Position numbers and translations under genes: made by a program
Shown: positions 7,729 to 16,578 of the stretch, piece by piece
Layout: each line of letters opens with the position of its first letter
How positions within the stretch are numbered: position 1 is the stretch's first letter
Notes under the pieces: model-generated
What the model was told of the DNA's origin: nothing
The model's database searches: none
The model's input: the letters and a program-made list of their open reading frames with translations, nothing else
NCBI GenBank assembly: GCA_027012915.1
Contig: JALUYN010000644.1
Coordinates: 1-27,055, forward strand
Length of the DNA: 27,055 nucleotides
From: Cellvibrionaceae bacterium
Lineage (GTDB): Bacteria > Pseudomonadota > Gammaproteobacteria > Pseudomonadales > Cellvibrionaceae
Direction of reading: 5' to 3'

Positions 7729-10554
7729 GTGGATACCATTTATGTACGCGGCGCCCGTACGCACAATCTCAAAAACATCGATATTGACCTCCCGCGGGAC
7801 AAGCTGATTGTTATCACCGGGCTTTCCGGGTCCGGTAAGTCCTCGCTGGCCTTTGATACCCTCTACGCTGAGGGGCAGCGTCGTTATGTTGAATCACTTT
7901 CGACTTACGCGCGTCAGTTTCTCTCGATGATGGAAAAGCCGGATGTGGACCACGTGGAAGGATTGAGCCCGGCTATATCCATCGAACAAAAGTCTACCTC
8001 TCACAATCCTCGTTCTACCGTAGGTACTATCACTGAAATATACGATTATTTGCGGCTGTTGTTTGCGCGTGTAGGTGAGCCACGATGCCCGATTCACGGA
8101 GAGCCTCTGGCGGCGCAAACGGTCAGTGAAATGGTGGATCAGGTGTTGGCGTTGCCCGAGGGCAGCAAAATTATGCTCCTGTCTCCGATTGTTAGGGATC
8201 GCAAAGGTGAGCATTTGCACACCTTTGAGCAGTTGCGCCGAGACGGTTTTGTCCGGGCTCGAATTGATGGCCTGGTCGTAGACCTTGACGATGTTCCGGC
8301 GCTGGATAAAAAGAAGAAGCACACAATTGAAGTAGTAGTGGATCGTTTCAAGGTGCGTGATGATTTACAAATTCGACTGGCTGAATCCTTTGAGACTGCT
8401 ATCGCCTTGAGTGATGGTTTGGCCGCCATCAGTTACATGGACGAAGGTGCTGGTGAGGATCGCCTCTTCTCCGCTAAACATGCTTGTCCGGTGTGTGACT
8501 ACTCACTGTCAGAGCTGGAGCCGCGTTTATTCTCTTTTAACAACCCGGCTGGAGCTTGTCCGAGCTGTGATGGCCTGGGCGTGAGTCAGTTTTTTGATGA
8601 AGACAAAGTCGTGCAGTTTCCTGAGGCGTCTTTGGCTGAGGGCGCTATTCGGGGTTGGGATAAGCGCAATTTTTACTACTTCCATTTGTTGAATTCACTG
8701 GCTGAACACTACAGCTTTTCCATTGATACTCCCTGGCAAGATTTACCGGCCAAGCACCGCAAAGCGATTTTGCATGGTTCCGGCAAAGAGGTGATCAACT
8801 TTAGTTACACCAATGATCGCGGAGATGTGCACAAACGCAATCACACCTTTGAGGGAGTAATTCCCAATATGACTCGGCGTTACAAGGAGACCGAATCTCA
8901 AAGTGTGCGCGATGAATTGTCAAAGTATGTTTCCAGTCAGCATTGTCCGGAGTGTGATGGTACTCGGCTGCGACGCGACGCTCGCAATGTCTTCGTGGAT
9001 AACCGAACTCTGCCGGAGCTAACGGCACTGCCTGTTGGCGAATCTCATCAGTATTTTACTGACCTGGTCTTTGAAGGAGCCAAGGCGGATATTGCCGACA
9101 AAATTCTGAAGGAGTTGCGCGACCGATTTAAGTTCCTGGTGGATGTCGGGTTGAACTACCTGACGCTGGATCGAAGTGCTGAAACACTGTCCGGCGGTGA
9201 GGCCCAGCGGATTCGTTTGGCCAGTCAAATTGGTGCGGGGCTAGTGGGTGTTATGTACATTCTTGATGAGCCCTCAATCGGCTTGCATCAGCGGGACAAT
9301 GATCGATTGCTGAATACCCTGACCCATTTGCGGGACTTGGGTAACACGGTGATTGTTGTAGAGCATGACGAAGATGCTATTCGGTTGGCAGACCATGTCG
9401 TAGATATTGGTCCGGGCGCTGGTGTTCATGGGGGCGCAGTGGTCGCTCAGGGCACTGTCAATGAGATTATGGAAGCGCCGGGTTCACTTACGGGTAAGTA
9501 TCTGTCTGGAGTTGAAGCTATTGCTATACCTGAGAGCAGAACGCCTTATCCGGAGCAGAAACTGACCCTCAAAGGGGCGTCGGGCAACAATCTTCAGGAT
9601 GTCACCCTGGAGATCCCCGTAGGCTTGATGACCTGTGTTACCGGTGTGTCTGGTTCCGGTAAATCGACGTTGATCAACGCTACCCTCTATCCGTTGGCAG
9701 CAACAGCACTAAACGGTGCGACTACGTTGAAAGCTGCCCCTCATAGTGCAGTCGAGGGCATGGATAACTTTGATAAGTGTGTGGATATTGATCAAAGTCC
9801 GATTGGTCGCACGCCTCGCTCGAATCCGGCCACTTATACCGGCATTTTTACTCCCATTCGAGAGCTTTTTTCTGGAACTCAGGAGGCGCGTTCACGAGGT
9901 TATAAGCCCGGGCGTTTCAGTTTTAACGTCAAGGGTGGCCGCTGTGAGGCCTGTCAGGGGGATGGGGTGGTGAAAGTGGAAATGCACTTTTTGCCAGATG
10001 TTTACGTTCCCTGTGATGTCTGTAAAGGCAAACGCTACAACCGCGAAACCCTTGAGATCAAATACAAGGGTAAGAATATTCACGAGGCGCTGGATATGAC
10101 GGTGGAAGACGCGCGTGAGTTTTTCGATGCGATTCCGTCAGTGTCCAAAAAGCTGCAAACCCTGATGGACGTGGGCCTTTCCTATATTCGCCTGGGGCAG
10201 GCCGCTACTACGCTATCTGGTGGTGAGGCTCAGCGAGTTAAGTTGGCCAAAGAGCTGTCCAAACGCGATACCGGTAAAACTCTGTATATTCTTGATGAGC
10301 CGACAACGGGGCTGCATTTCCACGATATTCAGCAGCTTCTCAACGTCCTGCATCGTTTGCGTGATCACGGTAATACGGTTGTTGTGATCGAGCACAACCT
10401 TGATGTTATTAAGACCGCTGATTGGATTGTAGATTTGGGGCCCGAAGGAGGCAGTGGCGGTGGTCAAATTATCGCTACCGGGACGCCCGAAGCGGTCGCT
10501 GAAAATACCTTATCTCACACAGGGCACTTCCTAAAACCCATTTTGGGCTTATAG
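7729..10554 (+). CDS. uvrA: UvrABC nucleotide excision repair protein UvrA
   Basis: 941 residues, as in E. coli (940). UvrA is the damage-sensing ATPase that loads UvrB onto lesions. It has two ABC ATPase halves: Walker A at 31-38 (GLSGSGKS) and near 639-646 (GVSGSGKS), and signature motifs [17 protein letters not shown] near 486 and [16 protein letters not shown] near 828. Zinc modules show as paired CxxC motifs: CPVC with CPSC in the first half, CEAC with CDVC in the second. [12 protein letters not shown] and [12 protein letters not shown] are the Walker B/D-loop regions. The start is GTG with TAGGAAG 5-11 bases upstream, in line with homologues starting at this residue. Pseudomonas aeruginosa also keeps uvrA close to an MFS gene and ssb. 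Confidence 0.98.
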   Translation: MDTIYVRGARTHNLKNIDIDLPRDKLIVITGLSGSGKSSLAFDTLYAEGQRRYVESLSTYARQFLSMMEKPDVDHVEGLSPAISIEQKSTSHNPRSTVGTITEIYDYLRLLFARVGEPRCPIHGEPLAAQTVSEMVDQVLALPEGSKIMLLSPIVRDRKGEHLHTFEQLRRDGFVRARIDGLVVDLDDVPALDKKKKHTIEVVVDRFKVRDDLQIRLAESFETAIALSDGLAAISYMDEGAGEDRLFSAKHACPVCDYSLSELEPRLFSFNNPAGACPSCDGLGVSQFFDEDKVVQFPEASLAEGAIRGWDKRNFYYFHLLNSLAEHYSFSIDTPWQDLPAKHRKAILHGSGKEVINFSYTNDRGDVHKRNHTFEGVIPNMTRRYKETESQSVRDELSKYVSSQHCPECDGTRLRRDARNVFVDNRTLPELTALPVGESHQYFTDLVFEGAKADIADKILKELRDRFKFLVDVGLNYLTLDRSAETLSGGEAQRIRLASQIGAGLVGVMYILDEPSIGLHQRDNDRLLNTLTHLRDLGNTVIVVEHDEDAIRLADHVVDIGPGAGVHGGAVVAQGTVNEIMEAPGSLTGKYLSGVEAIAIPESRTPYPEQKLTLKGASGNNLQDVTLEIPVGLMTCVTGVSGSGKSTLINATLYPLAATALNGATTLKAAPHSAVEGMDNFDKCVDIDQSPIGRTPRSNPATYTGIFTPIRELFSGTQEARSRGYKPGRFSFNVKGGRCEACQGDGVVKVEMHFLPDVYVPCDVCKGKRYNRETLEIKYKGKNIHEALDMTVEDAREFFDAIPSVSKKLQTLMDVGLSYIRLGQAATTLSGGEAQRVKLAKELSKRDTGKTLYILDEPTTGLHFHDIQQLLNVLHRLRDHGNTVVVIEHNLDVIKTADWIVDLGPEGGSGGGQIIATGTPEAVAENTLSHTGHFLKPILGL

Positions 10555-10826
10555 ATTGGCCAAAATTGGCGTAAATGACACTAAATGTGCCGCAATCTGC
10601 TAGAGACAAGGCCGATACAATTCTATAAAGTTGTGCCCCCTCGATTTTTGGAAGACCTTGCCGGGTTGTCATTCGCCCCTCCTTGTTTGGGCGCGAGACA
10701 AAAATCGTGAAATTCAGGAGTGATGTCTGAGTGATCTGGTTGACGCTCGGCACAACTCCCCCAATGTCCCATTAAGCTGCCAACAAAAGAGCAGTCGGGA
10801 GCCAAGTTACGATGGAGGGAATGTAA
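10555..10826. other. Intergenic region uvrA-pntAA
   Basis: 272 bases without a supported gene. An imperfect inverted repeat lies around 10665-10700 (CGCCC and GGGCG arms). TTGACG at 10740-10745 resembles a -35 box, but no convincing -10 lies at the right distance. I see no clear terminator for uvrA. The pntAA ribosome binding site GGAGGGA is at 10814-10820. Confidence 0.4.
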
Positions 10827-12023
10827 GTGATTATAGGAATCCCAAAAGAGACCTGTCCTGGCGAATGCCGAGTCGGGTTGATTCCTCAGAATGTTGCTGC
10901 ATTGGTCAAGCTAGGGCGTGAAGTACTCATTGAAAACGGTGCTGGCGCTGCAGCAGGTCATGCTGATGCGGCTTATCAGGAAGCAGGAGCCACTCTGGTT
11001 TCTCGCGCTGATATTTTTGAGAAATCCGATATTGTTGTTCAGGTTCAGACCCCTGGTTTGAATCAGGATACCGGTGCTGAAGATTTTGCCAACCTCAAGG
11101 CAGGTCAGGTTCTGGTGGGTCAAATGGACCCTCTGGCAAACCCCGAGTTTGCTCAGCAGTTGGCTGAAAAGAAAGTGACCGGTGTGGCGATGGAATTGAT
11201 TCCACGTATCACCCGTGCTCAGGCGATGGATGTATTGTCTTCTAACGCCATGATCGCCGGTTATAAGGCCGTGCTGATCGGTGCTTCAGAACTGGCTGCT
11301 ATGTTCCCAATGAACATGACTGCCGCGGGTACTCTGAACCCTGCTCGTGCCTTTATTATGGGCGCTGGTGTTGCCGGGCTTCAGGCCTGTGCGACGGCCA
11401 AACGTTTGGGCGCCGTTGTGGAAGCTTACGACGTACGACCTGCTGCCCGCGAGCAGATTCTGTCTGTTGGTGCCAAGCCGGTTGAGCTGAACATCGAAGC
11501 GGAAAACACTGAAACCTCCGGTGGTTATGCTAAAGAGCAATCCGCTGACTTTATCGCCAAGCAGCAAGCGGCCATGGCTGACGTGCTGTCTCAGCAGGAT
11601 GTGGTTATTACTACTGCTGCTGTTCCTGGTAAAAAATCCCCGATCTTGATTACTGCTGACATGGTTCAGAAGATGAAGCCTGGTGCTGTCATTGTGGATC
11701 TGGCTGCTGAGAAAGGCGGCAACTGCGAGCTGACCCAGCTGGGTGAAACCGTAGTAGTCAATGGTGTCAAAATCATTGGTCCTAAAAACGTTCCTTCCAC
11801 CGTGGCTTCTCACGCGAGCCAAATGTACGGCAAGAACATTGAAAACTTGCTGGCGCACCTGGTGGACGACGAAGGTAACCTCAACCTGGATTACGAAGAC
11901 GAAATCATTCGTGAGACCGTTGTATCCCTGGAGGGTGATGTGCCTCAGGTTCGTATGCGCGAACTGCTGGGTATGCCTGAGTTGCCGGTTAAAGAGTCCG
12001 CTGATGAAGCGGCCGATGCATAA
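10827..12023 (+). CDS. pntAA: NAD(P) transhydrogenase alpha-1 subunit (NAD-binding)
   Basis: 398 residues, soluble. This is the NAD(H)-binding domain I of the proton-translocating transhydrogenase in its three-subunit form. It starts MIIGIPKETCPGECRVG, typical of the alanine dehydrogenase/PNT family. QVQTPG and the GAGVAGLQACATAKRLGA dinucleotide-binding loop (from about residue 178) follow, and the RPAAREQILSVGAKPVE stretch comes after. No membrane segments, as expected when alpha-1 is separate. The complex uses the proton gradient to make NADPH from NADH. The start is GTG with a strong GGAGGGA 6 bases upstream. It is the first gene of the pntAA-pntAB-pntB operon, with the next gene 11 bases on. 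Confidence 0.95.
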   Translation: MIIGIPKETCPGECRVGLIPQNVAALVKLGREVLIENGAGAAAGHADAAYQEAGATLVSRADIFEKSDIVVQVQTPGLNQDTGAEDFANLKAGQVLVGQMDPLANPEFAQQLAEKKVTGVAMELIPRITRAQAMDVLSSNAMIAGYKAVLIGASELAAMFPMNMTAAGTLNPARAFIMGAGVAGLQACATAKRLGAVVEAYDVRPAAREQILSVGAKPVELNIEAENTETSGGYAKEQSADFIAKQQAAMADVLSQQDVVITTAAVPGKKSPILITADMVQKMKPGAVIVDLAAEKGGNCELTQLGETVVVNGVKIIGPKNVPSTVASHASQMYGKNIENLLAHLVDDEGNLNLDYEDEIIRETVVSLEGDVPQVRMRELLGMPELPVKESADEAADA

Positions 12024-12034
12024 GGGGATCTAAG

Positions 12035-12316
12035 ATGGATATCACTGTAATTCAATTGACTCTATTTGTTCTGGCTGTATTTCTGGGCTTTGAACTGATT
12101 ACCAAAGTACCACCGACTCTGCACACGCCATTGATGTCAGGTACTAATGCCATTTCAGGTATTACCATTGTCGGTGCCATTCTGGCTGCCGGTCACGGTG
12201 GTGACCAGACTCTGGTAAACGTGCTGGGCTTTATCGCTGTTGCTTTGGCGACAATTAACGTTGTGGGTGGCTTTATGGTAACCAACCGCATGTTGGCGAT
12301 GTTCAAGAGGAAGTAA
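12035..12316 (+). CDS. pntAB: NAD(P) transhydrogenase alpha-2 subunit (membrane)
   Basis: 93 residues with three hydrophobic membrane segments (about 5-20, 37-53 and 60-80). It contains VPPTLHTPLMSGTNAISG, the conserved signature of the alpha-2 part of membrane domain II, and ends in the basic tail NRMLAMFKRK. With PntB it forms the proton channel. GGGGATCTAAG precedes the ATG. pntB starts 3 bases after the stop, so the two are translationally close. Confidence 0.95.
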   Translation: MDITVIQLTLFVLAVFLGFELITKVPPTLHTPLMSGTNAISGITIVGAILAAGHGGDQTLVNVLGFIAVALATINVVGGFMVTNRMLAMFKRK

Positions 12317-12319
12317 GTC

Positions 12320-13753
12320 ATGAATGCAAACTTGATCGAAATCGCCTATATCGTTGCGGCGTCCCTGTTTATTCTGGGCATCAAGGGCTTGTCTAAGCCT
12401 AAAACTGCGGTACGCGGTAACCAGTTGGCAGCTTCCGGTATGTTGGTGGCCATCGTTGTTACTCTGCTGAATAATGAAGTGGTTAGCTACGAGTGGATCG
12501 TTGCTGGTGCGGTCGTTGGTGCCATTGTTGGTGCCACTCTGGCCATCAAGATTCAGATGACCGCTATGCCTCAGTTGATTGCATTGCTGAACGGCTTCGG
12601 TGGTGGTGCTTCTTTGGCTATCGCGGCCGCTGAGTTCTTTAAGGCTCTGCCTAGTAATCACGGTGAACTGGCTGCGAAAGCTGCCGAGGTCATGGGTGTG
12701 ACTTCTGGCATGAGCACTGTAGCAATGATCGCTACCGGGGCTGCAGTATTTATCGGTGCGGTCACCCTGACTGGATCTTTCGTTGCTTTTGCCAAGCTGC
12801 AAGAGCTGATCGATGGGCAGCCTAAAGGCTTCCCTGGCATGAAGGCGGTTAACGCACTGCTGCTGATTGGTTCCATTATCGGTATCGGCTACCTGACCGT
12901 TGATCCAGCGAACACTACTCTGTTCTGGGGTATCGTGGTAGCGGCCTGTGTTATGGGTATCCTGTTGGTTATGCCAATTGGTGGTGCCGATATGCCGGTA
13001 GTTATCGCCCTATTGAACTCTTACTCCGGTATCGCGGCTGCGGCTGCGGGTTTTGTAATGGGCAACAGTGCTCTGATTATTACCGGTTCTCTGGTGGGTG
13101 CCTCGGGTATTATTCTGACTCAGATCATGTGTGTGGCTATGAACCGCTCTCTGACCAACGTTCTGTTTGGTGTGATGGCGGAAGCAGGCGAAGCCATGGA
13201 TGCTGATGAAGTTTACGCCGGTAAGGTTAAATCCAGTTCTCCTGAAGAAGTGGGTATGCTGCTGGAAACTGCGCGTCGTGTTGTGATCGTTCCAGGTTTT
13301 GGTTTGGCGATGGCTCAGGCCCAGCACGCTGTTCGCGATTTGTCTGATACTCTGGAAGATATGGGTATTGAAGTTGAATACGCTATTCACCCGGTTGCTG
13401 GTCGTATGCCTGGCCATATGAATGTATTGATGGCTGAGGCAGAAGTTTCCTACGACAAGCTGAAGGAAATGGACGTAATCAACCCGACCTTTGATCAGAC
13501 TGATGTTGCCATCGTGATTGGTGCGAACGACGTAACTAACCCGCTGGCACGTGAAGACAAGGGCAGTCCAATCTACGGTATGCCGATTCTGAACGTTGAC
13601 AAGGCCAAGACAGTCGTTGTTGTTAAGCGCTCTCTGTCTGCAGGTTTTGCGGGTCTGCCTAACCCATTGTTTGCCAAAGACAATACTCTGATGTTGTTTG
13701 GTGACGGTAAGGGTGCAATTCTGGACCTGGTAGCGGCTCTGAAAGACGCTTAA
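12320..13753 (+). CDS. pntB: NAD(P) transhydrogenase beta subunit
   Basis: 477 residues. The N-terminal two thirds are hydrophobic membrane helices (domain II), including GGADMPVVIALLNSYSG. The C-terminal third (from about 300) is the NADP(H)-binding domain III with VPGFGLAMAQAQHAV (near 324), HPVAGRMPGHMNVLMAEA, IGANDVTNP and VVKRSLSAGFAGLPNPLF. Its ribosome binding site AGAGGAAG lies inside the end of pntAB. It ends the operon and is followed by a strong terminator. All conserved motifs look intact. Confidence 0.97.
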   Translation: MNANLIEIAYIVAASLFILGIKGLSKPKTAVRGNQLAASGMLVAIVVTLLNNEVVSYEWIVAGAVVGAIVGATLAIKIQMTAMPQLIALLNGFGGGASLAIAAAEFFKALPSNHGELAAKAAEVMGVTSGMSTVAMIATGAAVFIGAVTLTGSFVAFAKLQELIDGQPKGFPGMKAVNALLLIGSIIGIGYLTVDPANTTLFWGIVVAACVMGILLVMPIGGADMPVVIALLNSYSGIAAAAAGFVMGNSALIITGSLVGASGIILTQIMCVAMNRSLTNVLFGVMAEAGEAMDADEVYAGKVKSSSPEEVGMLLETARRVVIVPGFGLAMAQAQHAVRDLSDTLEDMGIEVEYAIHPVAGRMPGHMNVLMAEAEVSYDKLKEMDVINPTFDQTDVAIVIGANDVTNPLAREDKGSPIYGMPILNVDKAKTVVVVKRSLSAGFAGLPNPLFAKDNTLMLFGDGKGAILDLVAALKDA

Positions 13754-13774
13754 TCTACCTGCAGTTCAGGCAAT

Positions 13775-13804
13775 AAAAAGCCGGCTATTAAGCCGGCTTT
13801 TTTG
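13775..13804 (+). terminator. Intrinsic terminator of pntAA-pntAB-pntB
   Basis: AGCCGGCT (13779-13786) and AGCCGGCT (13791-13798) form a perfect stem with a 4-base loop, flanked by five A on the left and a T-run on the right. It starts 22 bases after the pntB stop. The A-run lets it work on the other strand too. Confidence 0.92.
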
Positions 13805-13811
13805 TGCTTTC

Positions 13812-13842
13812 CAAAAGCGCCTAGTGTTGCCTAAGGCGCTTT
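13812..13842 (-). terminator. Intrinsic terminator of the cytochrome c gene
   Basis: AAAGCGCCT (13814-13822) and AGGCGCTTT (13834-13842) form a perfect 9-bp stem with an 11-base loop. Read on the minus strand it ends in TTTT, 13 bases past the cytochrome stop. It is separate from the pntB terminator beside it. Confidence 0.7.
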
Positions 13843-13854
13843 CACTTGTTTGCC

Positions 13855-14166
13855 TTAGAGGCTGCTGAAGTAGGCGGCCAGATTGGCAATGTCGGCATCG
13901 CTCAGAGGTTTGGCCATGCCGGTCATCATGGCAGCTTGGGTGCCGGTGCGTTTGCCGTTTTTGTAGTCTTTAAGTGCCACTTCCAAGTAGCCGGCGTTCT
14001 GGCCTGCCAGGTTGGGGTAAGTTGGGATGGCGGCTTTGCCGTTGGCGCCGTGACAGGCGGCACAGGTTACGGCTTTTGCCTTGCCTGCAGCTGCGTCGCC
14101 AGCGGCTTGTGCAAACATTGGGGTTGCGGCAATAGCAGCGGCAATAATCAAGTTACGTACTTTCAT
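13855..14166 (-). CDS. Periplasmic monohaem cytochrome c (class I, c553/c5-like)
   Basis: 103 residues from the ATG at 14166. An in-frame extension 14 codons further upstream is rejected because AGGAGT lies just before this ATG and because it begins a clean signal peptide: MKVRN, a hydrophobic core, and cleavage after MFAQA near residue 21. The haem site is CAACH (Cys35, Cys38, His39). The distal ligand is probably Met84 in MTGMAKPL, and the family's YPNLAGQ stretch is present. It is a small soluble periplasmic electron carrier; its partner is not shown by context. It is transcribed alone, divergent from yajR and convergent with pntB. Confidence 0.9.
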   Translation of the reverse strand: MKVRNLIIAAAIAATPMFAQAAGDAAAGKAKAVTCAACHGANGKAAIPTYPNLAGQNAGYLEVALKDYKNGKRTGTQAAMMTGMAKPLSDADIANLAAYFSSL

Positions 14167-14206
14167 AGTTGACTCCTGATAGCGGTCTATTTTTTCTAAT
14201 GGCTTC

Positions 14207-14235
14207 ATTCTAGAACAGAATTTGTGTGCTGTTGA
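14207..14235 (-). promoter_or_regulatory. Probable promoter of the cytochrome c gene
   Basis: On the minus strand TCAACA (14235-14230) and TAGAAT (14212-14207) are separated by 17 bases. Transcription would start near 14200, giving a leader of about 35 bases. The -10 is good; the -35 matches 4 of 6. Confidence 0.4.
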
Positions 14236-14309
14236 GCGCTATTGCGACCAATGTCTAGAATTCATGGCTTTTGTGCGCAGAATTTGTGCTGCATCAAGCC
14301 CACTGGCTT

Positions 14310-14338
14310 TTGGGTCGGCACTGGAATTCGGGTAGAAT
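14310..14338 (+). promoter_or_regulatory. Probable sigma70 promoter of yajR
   Basis: TTGGGT (14310-14315), a 17-base spacer and TAGAAT (14333-14338). Transcription would start near 14345, about 45 bases before the yajR GTG. Confidence 0.5.
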
Positions 14339-14388
14339 GCGCCCCTATTTTCTACAGGCTCTTTCATTAACAGATCCGAGGAGGATGT

Positions 14389-15744
14389 GTGTCTGAAGTA
14401 ATTACTGCGGTTGAGCGGCGGGCAATTGTGTCGCTGGCGAGTCTCTACGCCTTCCGTATGCTTGGCCTGTTTATGGTGTTGCCGGTACTGATGCTTTATG
14501 GAGAGCATTACGAGGCCAGTACTCCGTTGCTGCTGGGAATGGCTCTGGGAGCCTATGGTTTTAGTCAGGCGATACTGCAAATTCCGTTTGGCAGTCTTTC
14601 AGATCGTGTAGGTCGCAAGCCGGTGATAATCATAGGGTTGCTGATTTTTGCTATGGGCTCGGTAGTGGCTGCCATGGCGGAATCAATCTATGGTTTGATA
14701 CTCGGACGGGCTCTGCAAGGAGCGGGAGCCATTGCCGGGGCCATTATGGCGCTGGTGGCGGATGTAACTCAGGATCAGAATCGTACCAAAGCTATGGCTT
14801 CAATCGGCGCGTCGATTGGTGTTTCGTTTTCGGTCGCATTGGTGCTGGGGCCTGCGTTGGCCAAAATTGGTGGCATGCAGGCAATATTTACGATGACTGC
14901 TGCGTTGGCGGCAGTGGGATTGGTGATTGTGTGGCGTTGGGTGCCGACCCCTATGGCGACGGCCAGGCGTCACAGAGACACGGGGACCGTGCCTGAGTTG
15001 GTGGGGCAAATTGCCAGAATTGGCGAGCTGCAGCGACTCAATTTTGGGGTGTTTGTGCTGCACGCAGTACTCATGGCGAGCTTTGTGGCTATGCCGTTGG
15101 TGTTGGAGCAAAATCTCGCTGTGGGGCGAGATGATCACTGGCTGGTCTACCTGCCGCTCTTGATTCTGGCATTTGTCGCGATGGTGCCCTTTATTATAAT
15201 TGCGGAAAAACAGCGGAAAATGAAAGGGGTATTTATCTCTGCTGTAGCTCTTTTGGCCACAAGCGAGGTGGCGCTGGCTTGCTTTATCGATGTGCGTTGG
15301 GCATTTTTCGTGGCGCTGTTCTTTTTCTTTATCGCCTTCAACTTACTCGAGGCTACCTTGCCGTCTTTGATGAGCAAAATAGCCCCGGCAGGTGCCAAGG
15401 GTACTGCGTCTGGAATCTATTCTACCTGCCAGTTCCTGGGGGCGTTCGTTGGTGGTGTCGGTGGTGGTTGGCTGCTGCAGGAATTCACTTTTTCCGGAGT
15501 GTTTATTGGGGCTGCAGTTATGTTGTTGCTATGGCTGCTCATCGCACAAAATATGAAGTCGCCCAAGCATTTGACCCTGGTTAAGGTCCCTGTAAGTCTG
15601 GATGAAGTGGATCGCGTCGATGAATTTCTGTCAGCTTTGCCGGGTGTCGCTGAGGTCATTATTATCGAAGATGAGGCGACAGCTTACCTCAAAGTTGATG
15701 ATCGGGAATTTGATCAGCAGAGTATCGAAAACCGCGATTGGTAA
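14389..15744 (+). CDS. yajR: YajR-like major facilitator transporter with C-terminal YAM domain
   Basis: 451 residues (E. coli YajR 454). The hydrophobic part gives about 12 membrane helices. It begins with ERRA and RMLGLFMVLPVLMLYG as in YajR, and has MFS motif A, GSLSDRVGRKP, near residues 68-78. GRALQGAGAIAGAIMAL and GIYSTCQFLGAFVGG are further family motifs. After the last helix a soluble tail of about 58 residues (393-451), with LDEVDRVDEFLSALPGV and ATAYLKVDDREFD, fits the ferredoxin-like YAM domain of YajR. It is a proton-coupled inner-membrane exporter of unknown substrate. Start GTG with GAGGAGGA a few bases upstream. ssb follows; Pseudomonas also has an MFS gene between uvrA and ssb. 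Confidence 0.88.
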   Translation: MSEVITAVERRAIVSLASLYAFRMLGLFMVLPVLMLYGEHYEASTPLLLGMALGAYGFSQAILQIPFGSLSDRVGRKPVIIIGLLIFAMGSVVAAMAESIYGLILGRALQGAGAIAGAIMALVADVTQDQNRTKAMASIGASIGVSFSVALVLGPALAKIGGMQAIFTMTAALAAVGLVIVWRWVPTPMATARRHRDTGTVPELVGQIARIGELQRLNFGVFVLHAVLMASFVAMPLVLEQNLAVGRDDHWLVYLPLLILAFVAMVPFIIIAEKQRKMKGVFISAVALLATSEVALACFIDVRWAFFVALFFFFIAFNLLEATLPSLMSKIAPAGAKGTASGIYSTCQFLGAFVGGVGGGWLLQEFTFSGVFIGAAVMLLLWLLIAQNMKSPKHLTLVKVPVSLDEVDRVDEFLSALPGVAEVIIIEDEATAYLKVDDREFDQQSIENRDW

Positions 15745-15857
15745 TTGGTAGCTTTAGTACTGTTGTTTGACTGGTGGATGCAGTGGAGCTGGTGTAAGCT
15801 CGAGTGCTTGGTTTGAAATGTGTGCAGGCAAATATCTGTCCCCGCGTGAATAAATCG

Positions 15858-15869
15858 TATTTATAAATA
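15858..15869. repeat. AT-rich palindrome upstream of ssb
   Basis: TATTTATAAATA is a perfect 12-base palindrome, 48 bases before the ssb start in the 173-base yajR-ssb gap. It contains a TATAAA that could be a -10 box, but no good -35 box is present. I saw no LexA-type box in this gap. Confidence 0.35.
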
Positions 15870-15917
15870 TTGGGGCCGCAGTGCCGGCTCGATAGTGGTT
15901 TGTAGGAGAAACAAATA

Positions 15918-16484
15918 ATGGCCAGAGGTATTAACAAAGTCATCCTGGTGGGTAATGTAGGACAGGATCCAGAGATGAAGTATATGCCCAGTGGCGGCGC
16001 GGTAACCAACATCAGTGTTGCCACTTCCGAGAGTTGGAAGGACAAGCAAACCGGTCAGCAGCAGGAGCGTACTGAATGGCATCGAGTGGTATTTTTTAAT
16101 CGCCTCGCAGAGATTGTAGGCGAGTACGTCCGCAAGGGATCAAAGTTATACATTGAGGGTTCACTGCGTACTCGTAAATGGCAGGGGCAGGATGGCCAGG
16201 ATCGATACACTACGGAAATTGTCGCCAGTGAAATGCAAATGCTGGATAGCCGTCAGGATGGCGCGGGCATGGGAGGCGGTATGGGTGGCTATCAACAGCC
16301 CGTTGCACCGCAGCAGGCCAATTATCAGCAGCCTCCACAGCAGCCACCTGCGCAAATGGCCCCGCAGGGACAGCCGCAGATGGCTCCGGCATCGGCCCCG
16401 GTTCAGCAGCCTAAAGCAGCTCCCGCTCCAGCGCCGCAAGCGCCACCGGCATTTGATAATTTTGACGACGATATTCCCTTCTAA
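15918..16484 (+). CDS. ssb: Single-stranded DNA-binding protein
   Basis: 188 residues. The N-terminal OB fold (1 to about 112) starts [19 protein letters not shown] and has [32 protein letters not shown] and [13 protein letters not shown] flexible linker rich in Gln, Pro, Gly and Ala follows (about 115-175). The acidic tip ends DDDIPF, which recruits partner proteins in replication and repair. It binds exposed single strands as a tetramer. TAGGAGAAAC precedes the ATG. It is followed by its own terminator. Confidence 0.98.
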   Translation: MARGINKVILVGNVGQDPEMKYMPSGGAVTNISVATSESWKDKQTGQQQERTEWHRVVFFNRLAEIVGEYVRKGSKLYIEGSLRTRKWQGQDGQDRYTTEIVASEMQMLDSRQDGAGMGGGMGGYQQPVAPQQANYQQPPQQPPAQMAPQGQPQMAPASAPVQQPKAAPAPAPQAPPAFDNFDDDIPF

Positions 16485-16507
16485 AATACCTGGAATTGTC
16501 GGTATAA

Positions 16508-16531
16508 GACCCGCCCAAGTGGCGGGTTTTT
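16508..16531 (+). terminator. Intrinsic terminator after ssb
   Basis: ACCCGCC (16509-16515) and GGCGGGT (16521-16527) form a stem with a 5-base loop, followed by TTTT. It lies about 25 bases past the ssb stop. A second short stem without a T-run, CCCCG/CGGGG (16544-16558), follows it. Confidence 0.85.
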
Positions 16532-16578
16532 GGTCTTGATAGTCCCCGTCAAGCGGGGTGTTGAATTGTGAGAGTGTT

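Noticed and set aside
10475..10753. A 92-codon minus-strand frame in the uvrA-pntAA gap
   Set aside because: A third of it is antisense to the uvrA end, and it has no motif or convincing ribosome site.
11286..12802. Long minus-strand open frames (190 and 215 codons) opposite pntAA-pntAB-pntB
   Set aside because: They lie fully opposite conserved transhydrogenase genes, are low-complexity and rich in Ser, Asn, His and Gln, match no family I know, and have no ribosome site of their own.
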